From: Promethearchaeia archaeon
Lineage (GTDB): Archaea; Asgardarchaeota; Lokiarchaeia; Sigyniarchaeales; SOKP01
NCBI GenBank assembly: GCA_029856045.1
Contig: JAHQWG010000016.1
Coordinates: 437,921 to 501,920, forward strand
Direction: 5' to 3'
DNA: 64,000 nucleotides
Numbering within the stretch: the first letter of the stretch is position 1; each line of letters starts with the position of its first letter. This document shows positions 44,786 to 53,772 of the stretch, piece by piece. The position numbers and the translations under genes were made by a program. The notes beneath the pieces are model-generated. The model worked only from the letters and a program-made list of their open reading frames with translations. It was not told where the DNA came from and ran no database searches.

Positions 44786-45613
44786 TTGGCTGTAAAATCT
44801 CATAAAAAACTTAAAGGAATTAATCTATTTCAAACTGTTAAATATCCGTTATTTATTATTGTTATTTTTTTTCTTATTATTATTCAGTTCCATTGGGTTC
44901 TTTCTATTCGCAACATTCAAATTTCATACGATTTAAGTAATTATACTAAACAAGAACTGAAAGTAACTAATTTGAATGATTTTTTTGAAGCTAAATTTGC
45001 TTATATGAAGGAAAACCCGATTAATTTAACTACTGCTTCCGAAAAGGTTCTTGAAAATGAAACTTTAATGTATCAGATTGAATCTCGGTTAAATAGCTCA
45101 GTTACATCAGTTCAAGAAATTTATAATGCTTATCTAAATGGTTCTTTGGATAACTTAATTATCGATTTCTTTCGAGAAATGTGGCATTATGCTTTTACTG
45201 AATTAATTCCAGAAGAATACTATAAACCAGCATTTATAAATCTCACAAACCAAGGATGGGCATCAATTAATAATATTACTGTTTATGGTGATTTTTTATT
45301 AGAGAATAAATCAGCAAGGTTTTTAAAAAGTATTACTAATATTTTAAGTTTTAATGAACCATTGATTCTGGAAATATCACTCGCTAATCTAATTAATGCA
45401 ATCGCAAATATCACATATGATATTCTTATTGATCTTACCATAACTCTTTTAGAAAATAATCATATTGTTAATGAAACAGTTTTAGCATATTTTAAAGAAT
45501 TGATTAAAAATTTTCAGCTAAGTGTTTCGCTTTATGTAAATGGAAGATGTGGGTTTGTTATTACCACTTTAGATTTGAAAATTGATTTAAATTTTATAAT
45601 AAAGAACTTATGA
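44786..45613 (+). CDS. Single-pass membrane protein with large exterior domain
   Basis: 275 residues with a TTG start, preceded by AAAAGGAA about 8 bases upstream. A hydrophobic helix at about 18-37 (YPLFIIVIFFLIIIQFHWVLSI) anchors an extracytosolic domain of about 235 residues rich in Asn, Leu and Thr; many N-x-S/T sequons (NLT, NSS, NGS, NIT) suggest N-glycosylation, known in archaea. No catalytic motif is visible. The gene lies 18 bases upstream of a large multi-pass membrane protein gene and is probably in operon with it, forming a two-component membrane assembly. Confidence 0.62.
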   Translation: MAVKSHKKLKGINLFQTVKYPLFIIVIFFLIIIQFHWVLSIRNIQISYDLSNYTKQELKVTNLNDFFEAKFAYMKENPINLTTASEKVLENETLMYQIESRLNSSVTSVQEIYNAYLNGSLDNLIIDFFREMWHYAFTELIPEEYYKPAFINLTNQGWASINNITVYGDFLLENKSARFLKSITNILSFNEPLILEISLANLINAIANITYDILIDLTITLLENNHIVNETVLAYFKELIKNFQLSVSLYVNGRCGFVITTLDLKIDLNFIIKNL

Positions 45614-45631
45614 ATATTAAATAAGGGAAAA

Positions 45632-47272
45632 ATGAAATTATTCTATCTTAATATTAAAAAAGGTAAAGTTATTGCCATTATTGGAGGCTTAATTCTATTA
45701 ATTTTCCTAGCAATAATAATTTTCATAAGATTGCTTAGCAATATTATGCCAATAGTTGATGATTTTACAAAAAGTTTTAAATTTATAATTTTAGGAATCG
45801 AGATGACCTATATTGAAATCTTTCTTATGGTCTTTTTATTTTTATTTTATGAAGCAATTGATGCCTATGTTGAAGGATTCATTATGGTTTTGATAAAAAT
45901 TTTTTTTATACTTTTTATTTTCTTTATTATTTTTCAGGCAGGAAAATTGCCAATTATTTTTATTTTTGACTTCTTTGAATTAAATCTTGTTTTTGATTTT
46001 TCTTTTATTTTTCAAATTCTGCTTTTAATATATTGTTGGGTTTTATTCTGTGAAATTTGTATATTTTTCATAAGATTGAAATCTCCTTTACCTGAAATTT
46101 TAACTACTTCGGAAATAAGAAAACAACTTCTTCTAAATAGAAAGAAAGTTGATAAAGAAAAACCAAAATTATTTCAAATTGCTGAAAAAGATTTAATAAA
46201 GAAAAAAGAATGGGTCAATCGTGATGAAGATAAAATTATTATTAAAAAAGAAGAATCTATTTTATTAAATAATTGGACATATGTGAATGCTTTAAATAAA
46301 GAATCGAAATTTAACTTTTATTTTTTAAATTCTGCAGCTTTAATCTTTGGTGGTTTTATTTATGGTTTAATCCAATATTTTCTTTTTGATATACCTGCTG
46401 AAGGAAATTATTTTAATAATTTTGTATTAGGTTTATTTTTCCCCATCTGGTCAATATTAATAACTTCTTTTTTATCGATTAGACATTACATTAGAGGATT
46501 TGGTTTTTTGGTTTTAATTCTAATCGTACAAACAACACTGAGAGAAAATGGAATTATAACTGTAGAAGGATACTTCTTTTTATCAATAATTCTTAAGATT
46601 ACTAACATATTTTACCCCGAATTTTCAAATTTCTTAAATGACTTAACGACAGAACAACTTTTGGATCTAAATTTAAATATTTTTGGAATTATCATGCAAA
46701 TACAGTTTTTCTTACTTCTGATAAAATTAATTATAGATTATCTTAAGAAAAAAAGATCAGCAATGGAAATTCTTATATCGAATAGATATTTATATTTAAG
46801 GCAAATTGAAACTTTCAATAGTTGGAACATGCTCTTTGATCTTATTAATATAGGTATTTGGCCTTTCAATCCAATCAATTGGAAAGATTTTATACAAAAA
46901 TTAAGATATAAGAGAAAATCAATACAAGAAGGGTGGTTCCATAGCTATGGTCGGTTATCTTATCTAAAAGCTATAAAAAAAATAAAGAGATCTATACATC
47001 CCAGGGATATAACATACATAGGAGCAATATTATTATTAATTTTAGGAATTATTACATCTAGATATCTTTTTGGCTATGTATTTATAATAATTGCATTTAT
47101 AAAAATTTGGACTATTATAAAGATTAAGAAGGGTCCAAAAATAAAATTATTATATCGTAGAAGTAAAGCAGAAGGTTCTGCATTTATGTTAGGATATAGT
47201 GATATTCTAATATTATTTGATATTTCTGAAAATGTAGCAAATTTATTATCTTCTCTAAAAATAAATCAATAA
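45632..47272 (+). CDS. Large multi-pass membrane protein of unknown function
   Basis: 546 residues with about ten hydrophobic helices in two groups: an N-terminal group of four or five (about 10-150) and a second group (about 225-375 and 465-500). Between them a charged segment of about 75 residues (TTSEIRKQLLLNRKKVDKEKPKLFQIAEKDLIKKKEW) sits in the cytosol. A C-terminal soluble tail follows the last helix pair. I see no family motif. Its partner is the single-pass protein 18 bases upstream. Confidence 0.6.
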   Translation: MKLFYLNIKKGKVIAIIGGLILLIFLAIIIFIRLLSNIMPIVDDFTKSFKFIILGIEMTYIEIFLMVFLFLFYEAIDAYVEGFIMVLIKIFFILFIFFIIFQAGKLPIIFIFDFFELNLVFDFSFIFQILLLIYCWVLFCEICIFFIRLKSPLPEILTTSEIRKQLLLNRKKVDKEKPKLFQIAEKDLIKKKEWVNRDEDKIIIKKEESILLNNWTYVNALNKESKFNFYFLNSAALIFGGFIYGLIQYFLFDIPAEGNYFNNFVLGLFFPIWSILITSFLSIRHYIRGFGFLVLILIVQTTLRENGIITVEGYFFLSIILKITNIFYPEFSNFLNDLTTEQLLDLNLNIFGIIMQIQFFLLLIKLIIDYLKKKRSAMEILISNRYLYLRQIETFNSWNMLFDLINIGIWPFNPINWKDFIQKLRYKRKSIQEGWFHSYGRLSYLKAIKKIKRSIHPRDITYIGAILLLILGIITSRYLFGYVFIIIAFIKIWTIIKIKKGPKIKLLYRRSKAEGSAFMLGYSDILILFDISENVANLLSSLKINQ

Positions 47273-47774
47273 ATAATAAGATTAAAATATTTAGAATTTT
47301 TTCTCTAAAAAAATAAATGAAATTTGTTTAACTTGTGAAATTTATAAAATTTTTCTATTCTATATAATATACACGACAAATCAATCTAAGAAATATACTA
47401 TAATATCAAATCCGAATCCGTTTTTTCTTTTCTCTTTATAGAAAAATTGTACTACGTTATTTATTCTTTCTAATTAAAAATAATAAAAGCATTATTTTAG
47501 AATTAAAGATATCTTTTATAAAAATTTATTAGCAAAATTATCTCTTTACTTACATATCTAAATTCTTACAAAATTGTAGAAAAACCAAATTTTTCCTGTT
47601 ATATATTAATCCATTAAACAATTGGGAAAAATATAAAAAATAAAATTAGTAAAATAATCTCGAGATCGTTTGTTTTTGTTATAGATTATCAATATAGTTA
47701 AATAATTTTTTTAAAAACAATTATATTATTTAAATATATCACAATTTAAAGTAATTTAAAAATACTTTTTAAAA
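47273..47774. other. Gene-free leader of corA
   Basis: About 500 AT-rich bases without coding sequence. A TATA-like TTTAAATATAT at about 47729-47739 lies 36-46 bases before the corA ATG. No riboswitch-like structure (M-box or similar) is evident by eye, though corA leaders in bacteria sometimes carry one. Confidence 0.4.
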
Positions 47775-48839
47775 ATGCCCAAATTAATTAAAAAAATATC
47801 AAAAAAAAGTGGTTTGCCACCCGGTACTCTTGAATACACAGGAGAGAAAATATCAAGAAAGGTTAAAATCACTGTAATTGACTATAATGAAAAAAATTTT
47901 CAAATGAAAGAAGTTTCAAAAATCGATCAAGAATTAATAAATTTAGAAAAATCAACAGTTAGATGGATTAATGTCGACAATATTAGTCTTAAAGATATTG
48001 TAGAGGAAATTGGAAACCAATTTGAACTCCATCCTCTTCTTCTTGAAGATGTTATGAATCCAGAACAACGACCTAAAGTTGATGATTTTGAAAGGTACCT
48101 CTTTATTACCATAAAAATGTTGAATTGGGATCAAGAAAAAAGAGAGATACTTAGTGAGCAAGTTAGTTTAATTTTAGGTCCAAATTATGTAATAAGTTTT
48201 CAGGAACGTGAGTTAGATATGTTTGATCCAATTCTGGAAAGATTAAAAACAAGAAAAGGACAGATTAGGAAAATGGGTTCAGATTACCTTACTTATACTT
48301 TAATTGATTATATTATTGATAATTATTTCATAATCTTGGAAAATATTGGAGATATAATAGAAGATATGGAAGAAGAACTTATAACAAATCCGTCACCTGT
48401 AACTCTACAATCAATTCATAATTTAAAAAGAGAGATCATCACACTTCGTAAATCAGTTTGGCCTTTAAGAGAAGTCATAAATAAATTACAGAGAATAGAA
48501 GTCCCTATTATAAAAAATACAACGAAAATTTATATGCGAGATGTTTACGATCACACAATACAAATTATTGATACAATAGAAAGTTACCGAGATATAATTT
48601 CTGGAATGCTTGACATTTATCTTTCAAGTATAAGCAATAAAATGAATGAAATTATGAAGGTTTTAACAATAATTTCTACAATATTTATACCTTTAACTTT
48701 TCTTGCAGGCGTTTACGGGATGAATTTTAAATATATGCCAGAAATTGAATCCACTTTAGGTTATCCCTTAATTTGGCTAATAATGGTTATTATAACAGTT
48801 ATAATGATAATTTTTTTTAAGAAAAAAAACTGGTTATGA
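47775..48839 (+). CDS. corA: CorA-family magnesium/divalent cation channel
   Basis: 354 residues, the usual CorA length. Soluble alpha/beta funnel domain (about 1-240), a long stalk helix, then two C-terminal helices joined by the selectivity loop: LTFLAGVYGMNFKYMPEIES carries the diagnostic YGMNF (G-M-N) signature, followed by TLGYPLIWLIMVIITVIMIIFF and a basic end (KKKNW). Pentameric channel importing Mg2+ and some Co2+ or Ni2+. The neighbouring permease is divergent in function and on the opposite strand. Confidence 0.93.
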   Translation: MPKLIKKISKKSGLPPGTLEYTGEKISRKVKITVIDYNEKNFQMKEVSKIDQELINLEKSTVRWINVDNISLKDIVEEIGNQFELHPLLLEDVMNPEQRPKVDDFERYLFITIKMLNWDQEKREILSEQVSLILGPNYVISFQERELDMFDPILERLKTRKGQIRKMGSDYLTYTLIDYIIDNYFIILENIGDIIEDMEEELITNPSPVTLQSIHNLKREIITLRKSVWPLREVINKLQRIEVPIIKNTTKIYMRDVYDHTIQIIDTIESYRDIISGMLDIYLSSISNKMNEIMKVLTIISTIFIPLTFLAGVYGMNFKYMPEIESTLGYPLIWLIMVIITVIMIIFFKKKNWL

Positions 48840-48859
48840 AAGAAAACAATTTTATCTTT

Positions 48860-49288
48860 TTATTTTTTATTGTCTTCTTCTTTTTCTTCAAAGCTTTTCA
48901 TTTCCAATTCTGCTTTATCCATATCGATTAATTCTTCAATTCTTGATAAGTAACGTTTAATAGCATTTAATTTTAAATCTTTATCTTCTTCTTTCTTGAA
49001 AAAGAGGCCTAAATTACTATTCTCTCCAAGTTTTATGATAATGAGAGATATATTTTCAGTTTCGAAAATCAATTTTTTATAATCGACTAAATCAAAATTA
49101 CATATTTCATAGAGTTTTTGCACGTGACTTAACATCTTAGCAATATTTTCACCTAATTTAGGTATATTTATATCTTGTTCAAACGTAGTTTGGAAAATTA
49201 TTCCATTGTTATAAAACATTACAATATGTAAGACTTCAGGTAAAGCGGTTTGAATCCGTTTAATATTTTTAAATACCATTTTTTTCAC
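48860..49288 (-). CDS. Roadblock/LC7-like protein
   Basis: 142 residues. The alternating strand-helix order and patterns such as LPEVLHIVMFYNNGIIFQTTFEQ (strand pair around a turn), LGENIAKMLSHVQKLYEI (helix) and KLIFETENISLIIIKLGENSNLGLFF (strand pair) fit the Roadblock/LC7 fold, which in Asgard archaea regulates small GTPases or acts as a scaffold in many copies. An acidic tail (EMKSFEEKEEDNKK) follows. The start overlaps the end of the permease gene by 4 bases (ATGA), so it is translated with it. This link of Roadblock and permease is unusual. Confidence 0.65.
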   Translation of the reverse strand: MKKMVFKNIKRIQTALPEVLHIVMFYNNGIIFQTTFEQDINIPKLGENIAKMLSHVQKLYEICNFDLVDYKKLIFETENISLIIIKLGENSNLGLFFKKEEDKDLKLNAIKRYLSRIEELIDMDKAELEMKSFEEKEEDNKK

Positions 49289-50673
49289 TTAATTATTATG
49301 TTTTTAAATTTAGTTATAATTTTATCTATTTTTATTTTCATGCTATTGGGTCCATATTTTTGAAGCAAATAAAAAATTGCAATCATTATTGAAATGGTTA
49401 TAATGATTACCATCCCAATTATAAATTGAAATATTAATGTGAAATAAATTGTTACTATTATCAATTGATAAATTGTAGTGCAAAATCCTAATTTAAAAAA
49501 TTGTTTAAAACTAATAGGACGATTATTTTGTTCAGCAAGATTAATAACAAGAATATTATCTCCCAATGGAGTTAAATTATCTCCCCAATTAGCACCTATG
49601 GAGAGACTATAAAACAATTGGTTTTTATCTATTAAAGAAACACCTTCCGACATACTACCTATAACAGGGGTTAATACTTTCGTTATTGGAATATTGTCAA
49701 TGGAGCTACTTAAAAAGGCGGAAATCCACAAGACCATTATTATCTGTAAAAATAAATTCCCAGCTCCTAAGTTTGATAATATTATTCCGAAAGAGCTAAC
49801 AATCCCCGTTATTTCTAGCCCTCCTGAAATAATAAAAATCCCTAACAAATAGAAAATTAGTTCGAAGTCAATTTTTTTGATCAATTCTTTTGGGTCCAAT
49901 CCACTTATTATTATTAATATGATTGCGATACTTAACGCAATCATATCAGATGTAATTAAAGAAGATGGAACAAAAATAAACAAAATAATTAAAGTTATAA
50001 TTGATATAATAGATTGGAATAATAACCTCTTATTTTGTACAAAATTCCAAATATTAAATTCCTTTAAAACTTTAAAACCTTCTTCTGGAAAACTCAATTC
50101 TTTTTTAAATAAAAAAATAAAAAAGAGTGAAGTAAATGGGAAAATAATCAAAGATATTAAACCCACATTCAAGAAAAATTCCAAGAATGATATTCCAGCA
50201 TAAGTTGTTATTAATATATTAGGAATAGAGGAAATTGAAAAGAATGTGCCACCAATATTTACTAAAACAGCTTGAGTTAATATATAAGGAGATGGATTAA
50301 TATTTAAAATACGTGATACTGTGATTGTAAGTGGAATAAGAATAATAACAGTCAAAATATTATTTAATATTGCTGAAATTAAAATTGTTATTATACAAAA
50401 TAGAATCAATAATAATACAGGTTTCCCCCTTGATAATTTAATTAATCTTATTGCAAGAAATTGAAATGTACCTGCTTCATGTGAAATTTGAACAATAATC
50501 ATCATTCCAATAATTAATACCAATGAATGTAAATTCACATAACCTTCATCTTGAGAACTAAACAAAAGATCAACAATTATTGAGAAATCTAACCCTTCAA
50601 TAAAAATTAATACAAAATATGTGATTATTGCACCCGCAAGAGAAGCAATGGCTCGATTTAACTTATCTGTCAA
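49285..50673 (-). CDS. Ion-transporter superfamily permease (ArsB/NhaD-like)
   Basis: 462 residues from the only canonical start (TTG, 50673), with about 11-12 helices. SHEAGTFQFLAIRLIKLSRGKPVLLLILFCIITILISAILNNILTVIILIPLTI is the first hydrophobic repeat with the NN pair, and AFLSSSIDNIPITKVLTPVI is the second, both typical of ArsB/NhaD permeases. The frame stays open upstream to about 50736 with STIIISSCFIGVIILILTDK, which is the usual first helix of this family, yet contains no ATG, GTG or TTG; start at ATA or ATC, or loss of a start codon, must be considered. A sequence GGTGA occurs about 5 bases before. Overlaps the Roadblock gene by 4 bases. Confidence 0.77.
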   Translation of the reverse strand: MTDKLNRAIASLAGAIITYFVLIFIEGLDFSIIVDLLFSSQDEGYVNLHSLVLIIGMMIIVQISHEAGTFQFLAIRLIKLSRGKPVLLLILFCIITILISAILNNILTVIILIPLTITVSRILNINPSPYILTQAVLVNIGGTFFSISSIPNILITTYAGISFLEFFLNVGLISLIIFPFTSLFFIFLFKKELSFPEEGFKVLKEFNIWNFVQNKRLLFQSIISIITLIILFIFVPSSLITSDMIALSIAIILIIISGLDPKELIKKIDFELIFYLLGIFIISGGLEITGIVSSFGIILSNLGAGNLFLQIIMVLWISAFLSSSIDNIPITKVLTPVIGSMSEGVSLIDKNQLFYSLSIGANWGDNLTPLGDNILVINLAEQNNRPISFKQFFKLGFCTTIYQLIIVTIYFTLIFQFIIGMVIIITISIMIAIFYLLQKYGPNSMKIKIDKIITKFKNIIIK

Positions 50674-50736
50674 GATAAGAATAATTACACCAATAAAACA
50701 AGAGGAAATAATAATTGTACTGATGATTATTTTGAT

Positions 50737-51060
50737 TCACCTTATTATGCTAAATATGTAATTTGATAATAGAATTGTTAAAAATTTATTGTTTAAATTC
50801 TTTAAAACATTTATATTTTTTTAATATCTATTCCAAATTATGATTTTAAATCGATATATTTTGCTTTTCCTTTTCTTAGTAACTATTTCCTTGTTTCATT
50901 CATTATTAGGATAAACGCTGGACCCAAAAAAATTATTAATTAATTATACCATTGATTAATAGGAATGATATTAAAAACAATAATTAAAGATAAATTGTAA
51001 GTTAATTTTACAAAAGGAAAAAAAGGGGAAAATATTTAAAATAGTTAAAAATTAACTGTA
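50737..51060. other. Gene-free spacer
   Basis: About 320 bases between the permease and MscS genes, both on the minus strand. No open frame, RNA or repeat of note; the sequence is AT-rich and includes the permease promoter region. Confidence 0.35.
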
Positions 51061-51873
51061 TTACTGAATTTGGCGTAAAATTTCTGGCGTACTTATGTCT
51101 ATATCGTATTTTTTGAATGTATCAAAAACCGCTCTATATAGATTTCCTTCAATTCTTTTAATTCTTTTAATTTCTCTAATATAAACGTACAATCTGTATT
51201 CAACGGCGAAATTTAAAAAATTTGTCATCATAACATATGGTTTAGGCTCCTTTAATATAGCAGGAACGGTTACTGCTGCCTCCAATAATGCCCTTTCGAC
51301 TTTATTAGGGTCTTCATCATATCCTGCTGAAATTACTACTTGTCTTCTAATCACTTTAGTCTTACCTAAAGATTTAATCGATTCTGTTAATAATTTCTGA
51401 TTAGGAACAGAAATTTTTACTCCATCCAAATCAATCAATACTGTATAAATTAATTTGATCTCAATTACATCCGTCAGTGAGTCATCAAATATTATTCGAT
51501 CTCCCTTAACAAAAGGTTTGCTAGACATTATAATAAGACCAGCTATAACGTTTCCTAGAGTGTTCATAGATGCAAATCCAATTATTGTTCCAAGCGATAG
51601 AGTTAAAAAACCAGCAATTAAACCAATGGCTTCGGTAAATTGAGAAAAGATCATTAGTACAATTATAATTATGAAAATATATTTAAAGAATTTCAAGATT
51701 AATTTTCCTGTACGCTCATCTATCTTTCCATGTTCTGTTCTTTTGGTAATTTGTCTTTTTAAGATTTTGTAAATAATATATCCAACAATTATTGTTGCGA
51801 AAATGAATATTAATGTCCAAAAATTAGTAATAAACCAATTAATTAAGTCATCTAAAAAAGTTTGCATTATCAT
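51061..51873 (-). CDS. Small-conductance mechanosensitive channel (MscS family)
   Basis: 270 residues. Three hydrophobic helices (about 15-35, 60-85 and 90-125): the last has the Gly/Ala-rich pore helix FLTLSLGTIIGFASMNTLGNVIAGLIIM, followed by the beta-domain start SSKPFVKGDRIIFDDSLTDVIEIKLIYTVLIDLDGVKISVPN, the MscS signature (P-F-x-x-G-D, V-P-N). The C-terminal alpha/beta domain follows to residue 270. It opens under membrane tension to release solutes on osmotic downshock. Confidence 0.9.
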   Translation of the reverse strand: MIMQTFLDDLINWFITNFWTLIFIFATIIVGYIIYKILKRQITKRTEHGKIDERTGKLILKFFKYIFIIIIVLMIFSQFTEAIGLIAGFLTLSLGTIIGFASMNTLGNVIAGLIIMSSKPFVKGDRIIFDDSLTDVIEIKLIYTVLIDLDGVKISVPNQKLLTESIKSLGKTKVIRRQVVISAGYDEDPNKVERALLEAAVTVPAILKEPKPYVMMTNFLNFAVEYRLYVYIREIKRIKRIEGNLYRAVFDTFKKYDIDISTPEILRQIQ

Positions 51874-51953
51874 TTTTTTTACACCTTTTATTATAGAACA
51901 AAATTTAATTTAAATTTACTTTGCATTATTTTAATATTTTTTTTTTTAAAAAA

Positions 51954-53021
51954 TTATATGTATTTCTTAGCAATTAAATATTCAGCTGATAAAACCCCTC
52001 CCCTCCCAGCTCCTAATTCTGTGTTATGACTTAAAACGGTAAATTTTATACCATTAGGAAAATTCGTTTTTTCAAGTCCTCCGACGTAAGTAATCATCCC
52101 TGCTTTCTCATTCCCTTTATTCTCAAGGTCAATTCTGGGTTGAGGTCGGTAAGGGTCATCAAAAACCTTTATTGGGTGTTCAGGAGCATTTGGCAAATCT
52201 AGACCGGCTGTTTGTCCTTCAAAATCTCTCAATGTTTGTTTAACTTCTTCAATATCCTCAAATTCATTTACAGTTTCTATAAAAACACTTTCCATATGAC
52301 CATTTATTGAGGGTACTCGATTACACTTACAATCGATTAAAAATTCAATATTTTGTATTTTATCCTCAATTATTGTACCAAAAATCTTTTTAATCTCTCT
52401 CATTACTTTTTTTTCTTCCCTCTCTATATGAGGAACAATATTTGCAACTATATCATAACTGGGAACGCCAGGATAACCTGCTCCTGTAATTGCTTGCATG
52501 GAAACCATATGAACACTTTTAATACCATATTTTTTTAAAATAGGATATAATGAAATTGCCAATCCGATAGCTGTGCAATTAGGACCAGGAACAATAAAAC
52601 CTTTCCACCCACGTTTCTTTTTTTGTATATCTAAAATTCTATAATGCTCTCCATTAACAATAGGTAAAAATATTGGAACATCTTCTTCATATCTATAAGT
52701 AGCTGCTGTACTTACCACAGGTTTACTTGTTGCAATTTCACCCTCAATCTCTCGAGCATACCCTGAAGGAATTGCAGAAAAAACAATGTCAATTGAATTT
52801 AGATCTAAATCTTTAATATCCGTAACTGTCATTTCTTTTATTTCCTCTGGATATTTATAACTCGTAAAGCCCCTGATTGATTCCCCAAATTTTTTGCCAA
52901 TCGAGGCGTGTCCATGCAATGACATGATTTCAAACCAAGAGTGTCCTATTAGTGCTTCCATAAACTGTTGTCCCGCCATTCCAGTAGCTCCAATTACGCT
53001 CGCTCTATATTTTTTAGGCAT
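51954..53021 (-). CDS. asd: Aspartate-semialdehyde dehydrogenase
   Basis: 355 residues. N-terminal NADP-binding motif SVIGATGMAGQQFMEALIGH (G-x-T-G-x-x-G), catalytic cysteine in FIVPGPNCTAIGLAISLYPI (PNCTxxG) at about 148, and EFLIDCKCNRVPSINGHMESVF with the substrate-binding Arg and the catalytic His region. It reduces aspartyl phosphate to aspartate semialdehyde in the path to threonine, methionine and lysine. Archaeal type, full length. No other pathway gene is adjacent; the neighbours are MscS and a TPR-like gene. Confidence 0.92.
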   Translation of the reverse strand: MPKKYRASVIGATGMAGQQFMEALIGHSWFEIMSLHGHASIGKKFGESIRGFTSYKYPEEIKEMTVTDIKDLDLNSIDIVFSAIPSGYAREIEGEIATSKPVVSTAATYRYEEDVPIFLPIVNGEHYRILDIQKKKRGWKGFIVPGPNCTAIGLAISLYPILKKYGIKSVHMVSMQAITGAGYPGVPSYDIVANIVPHIEREEKKVMREIKKIFGTIIEDKIQNIEFLIDCKCNRVPSINGHMESVFIETVNEFEDIEEVKQTLRDFEGQTAGLDLPNAPEHPIKVFDDPYRPQPRIDLENKGNEKAGMITYVGGLEKTNFPNGIKFTVLSHNTELGAGRGGVLSAEYLIAKKYI

Positions 53022-53194
53022 AATTCTTCTCTACTCAAATTTGAACATAATGAAATTTAAAAAATACTATATTATTTTATTTTTGAAGAAAATATTTAAA
53101 ACTTATTTTCTATTTATATTATTAGCAAAAATTTCTAACTGGGTTAAATTAAATCTCTTAAAAATTTTCCCAATTTAGAGTAAATTTTTGAAGG

Positions 53195-53199
53195 ATTGA
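53195..53199 (+). promoter_or_regulatory. Ribosome binding site for a GTG start
   Basis: GAGGT a few bases before the GTG at 53207, which supports that codon as the start of the TPR-like gene. Confidence 0.4.
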
Positions 53200-53206
53200 G
53201 GTATAG

Positions 53207-53731
53207 GTGATAAAGATAGTAGATTCCATAGCACTTCTTGAATCACAAGCTGAAGAATTTGAAAATAAAGCAAAAATAGAGATGAGAAAAAAGAATTACG
53301 GAGAAGCCATCTTATTTTTTGAAGAGGCTGTAGATATCTATCTCAAATTAAGGTGGGATGGAAAAATTAAGATGTTAGAAAAAACAATTAAACGGCTTCA
53401 AAACGTTATTGGGTTTGAAAACAACAATCACGTAAACTCTGATTTTGTCAATATTAAGCAAGAAATGGAGCATAAATCCAATAATCTAACCATAAAAAAA
53501 GAAGTACCGGAAGAAATTAAAAATAAACTTGTAAAAATCGAAATGCTCGAAAGAAAAGCAGATAATGATGAGATACAAGGAAATGTGAAAAGAAGTTTTG
53601 ATAGGTATCAAATAATCTTGGAATTAACAACTGATATAAATTCTTTAGAACAATTTAATTTTGAAAATAAAATTGTAGGAATTAAAGAGAAAATAAATAA
53701 ATTGACTGAAAGATTAAAGTCCAATTTATAA
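53207..53731 (+). CDS. TPR/MIT-like helical protein
   Basis: 174 residues from a GTG start. Two helical hairpins with TPR-like pattern: ESQAEEFENKAKIEMRKKNYGEAILFFEEAVDIYLKL and ERKADNDEIQGNVKRSFDRYQIILEL. The first hairpin (A-x-x-x-x-x-K-x-Y-G-E-A-I-x-x-Y/F) also resembles MIT domains of Vps4 and ESCRT factors, but the second repeat favours a small TPR protein. Both repeats are separated by a charged linker with low complexity. The Nog1-type GTPase gene follows at about 40 bases, so cotranscription is likely. Confidence 0.6.
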   Translation: MIKIVDSIALLESQAEEFENKAKIEMRKKNYGEAILFFEEAVDIYLKLRWDGKIKMLEKTIKRLQNVIGFENNNHVNSDFVNIKQEMEHKSNNLTIKKEVPEEIKNKLVKIEMLERKADNDEIQGNVKRSFDRYQIILELTTDINSLEQFNFENKIVGIKEKINKLTERLKSNL

Positions 53732-53772
53732 AAAAAAATTTATTCTTTGTGTTCTTTAACATTTTAGATATA

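Noticed and set aside
47273-47774. Magnesium riboswitch in the corA leader
   Set aside because: No extended complementary arms or conserved motifs could be found by eye in this A/T-rich leader.
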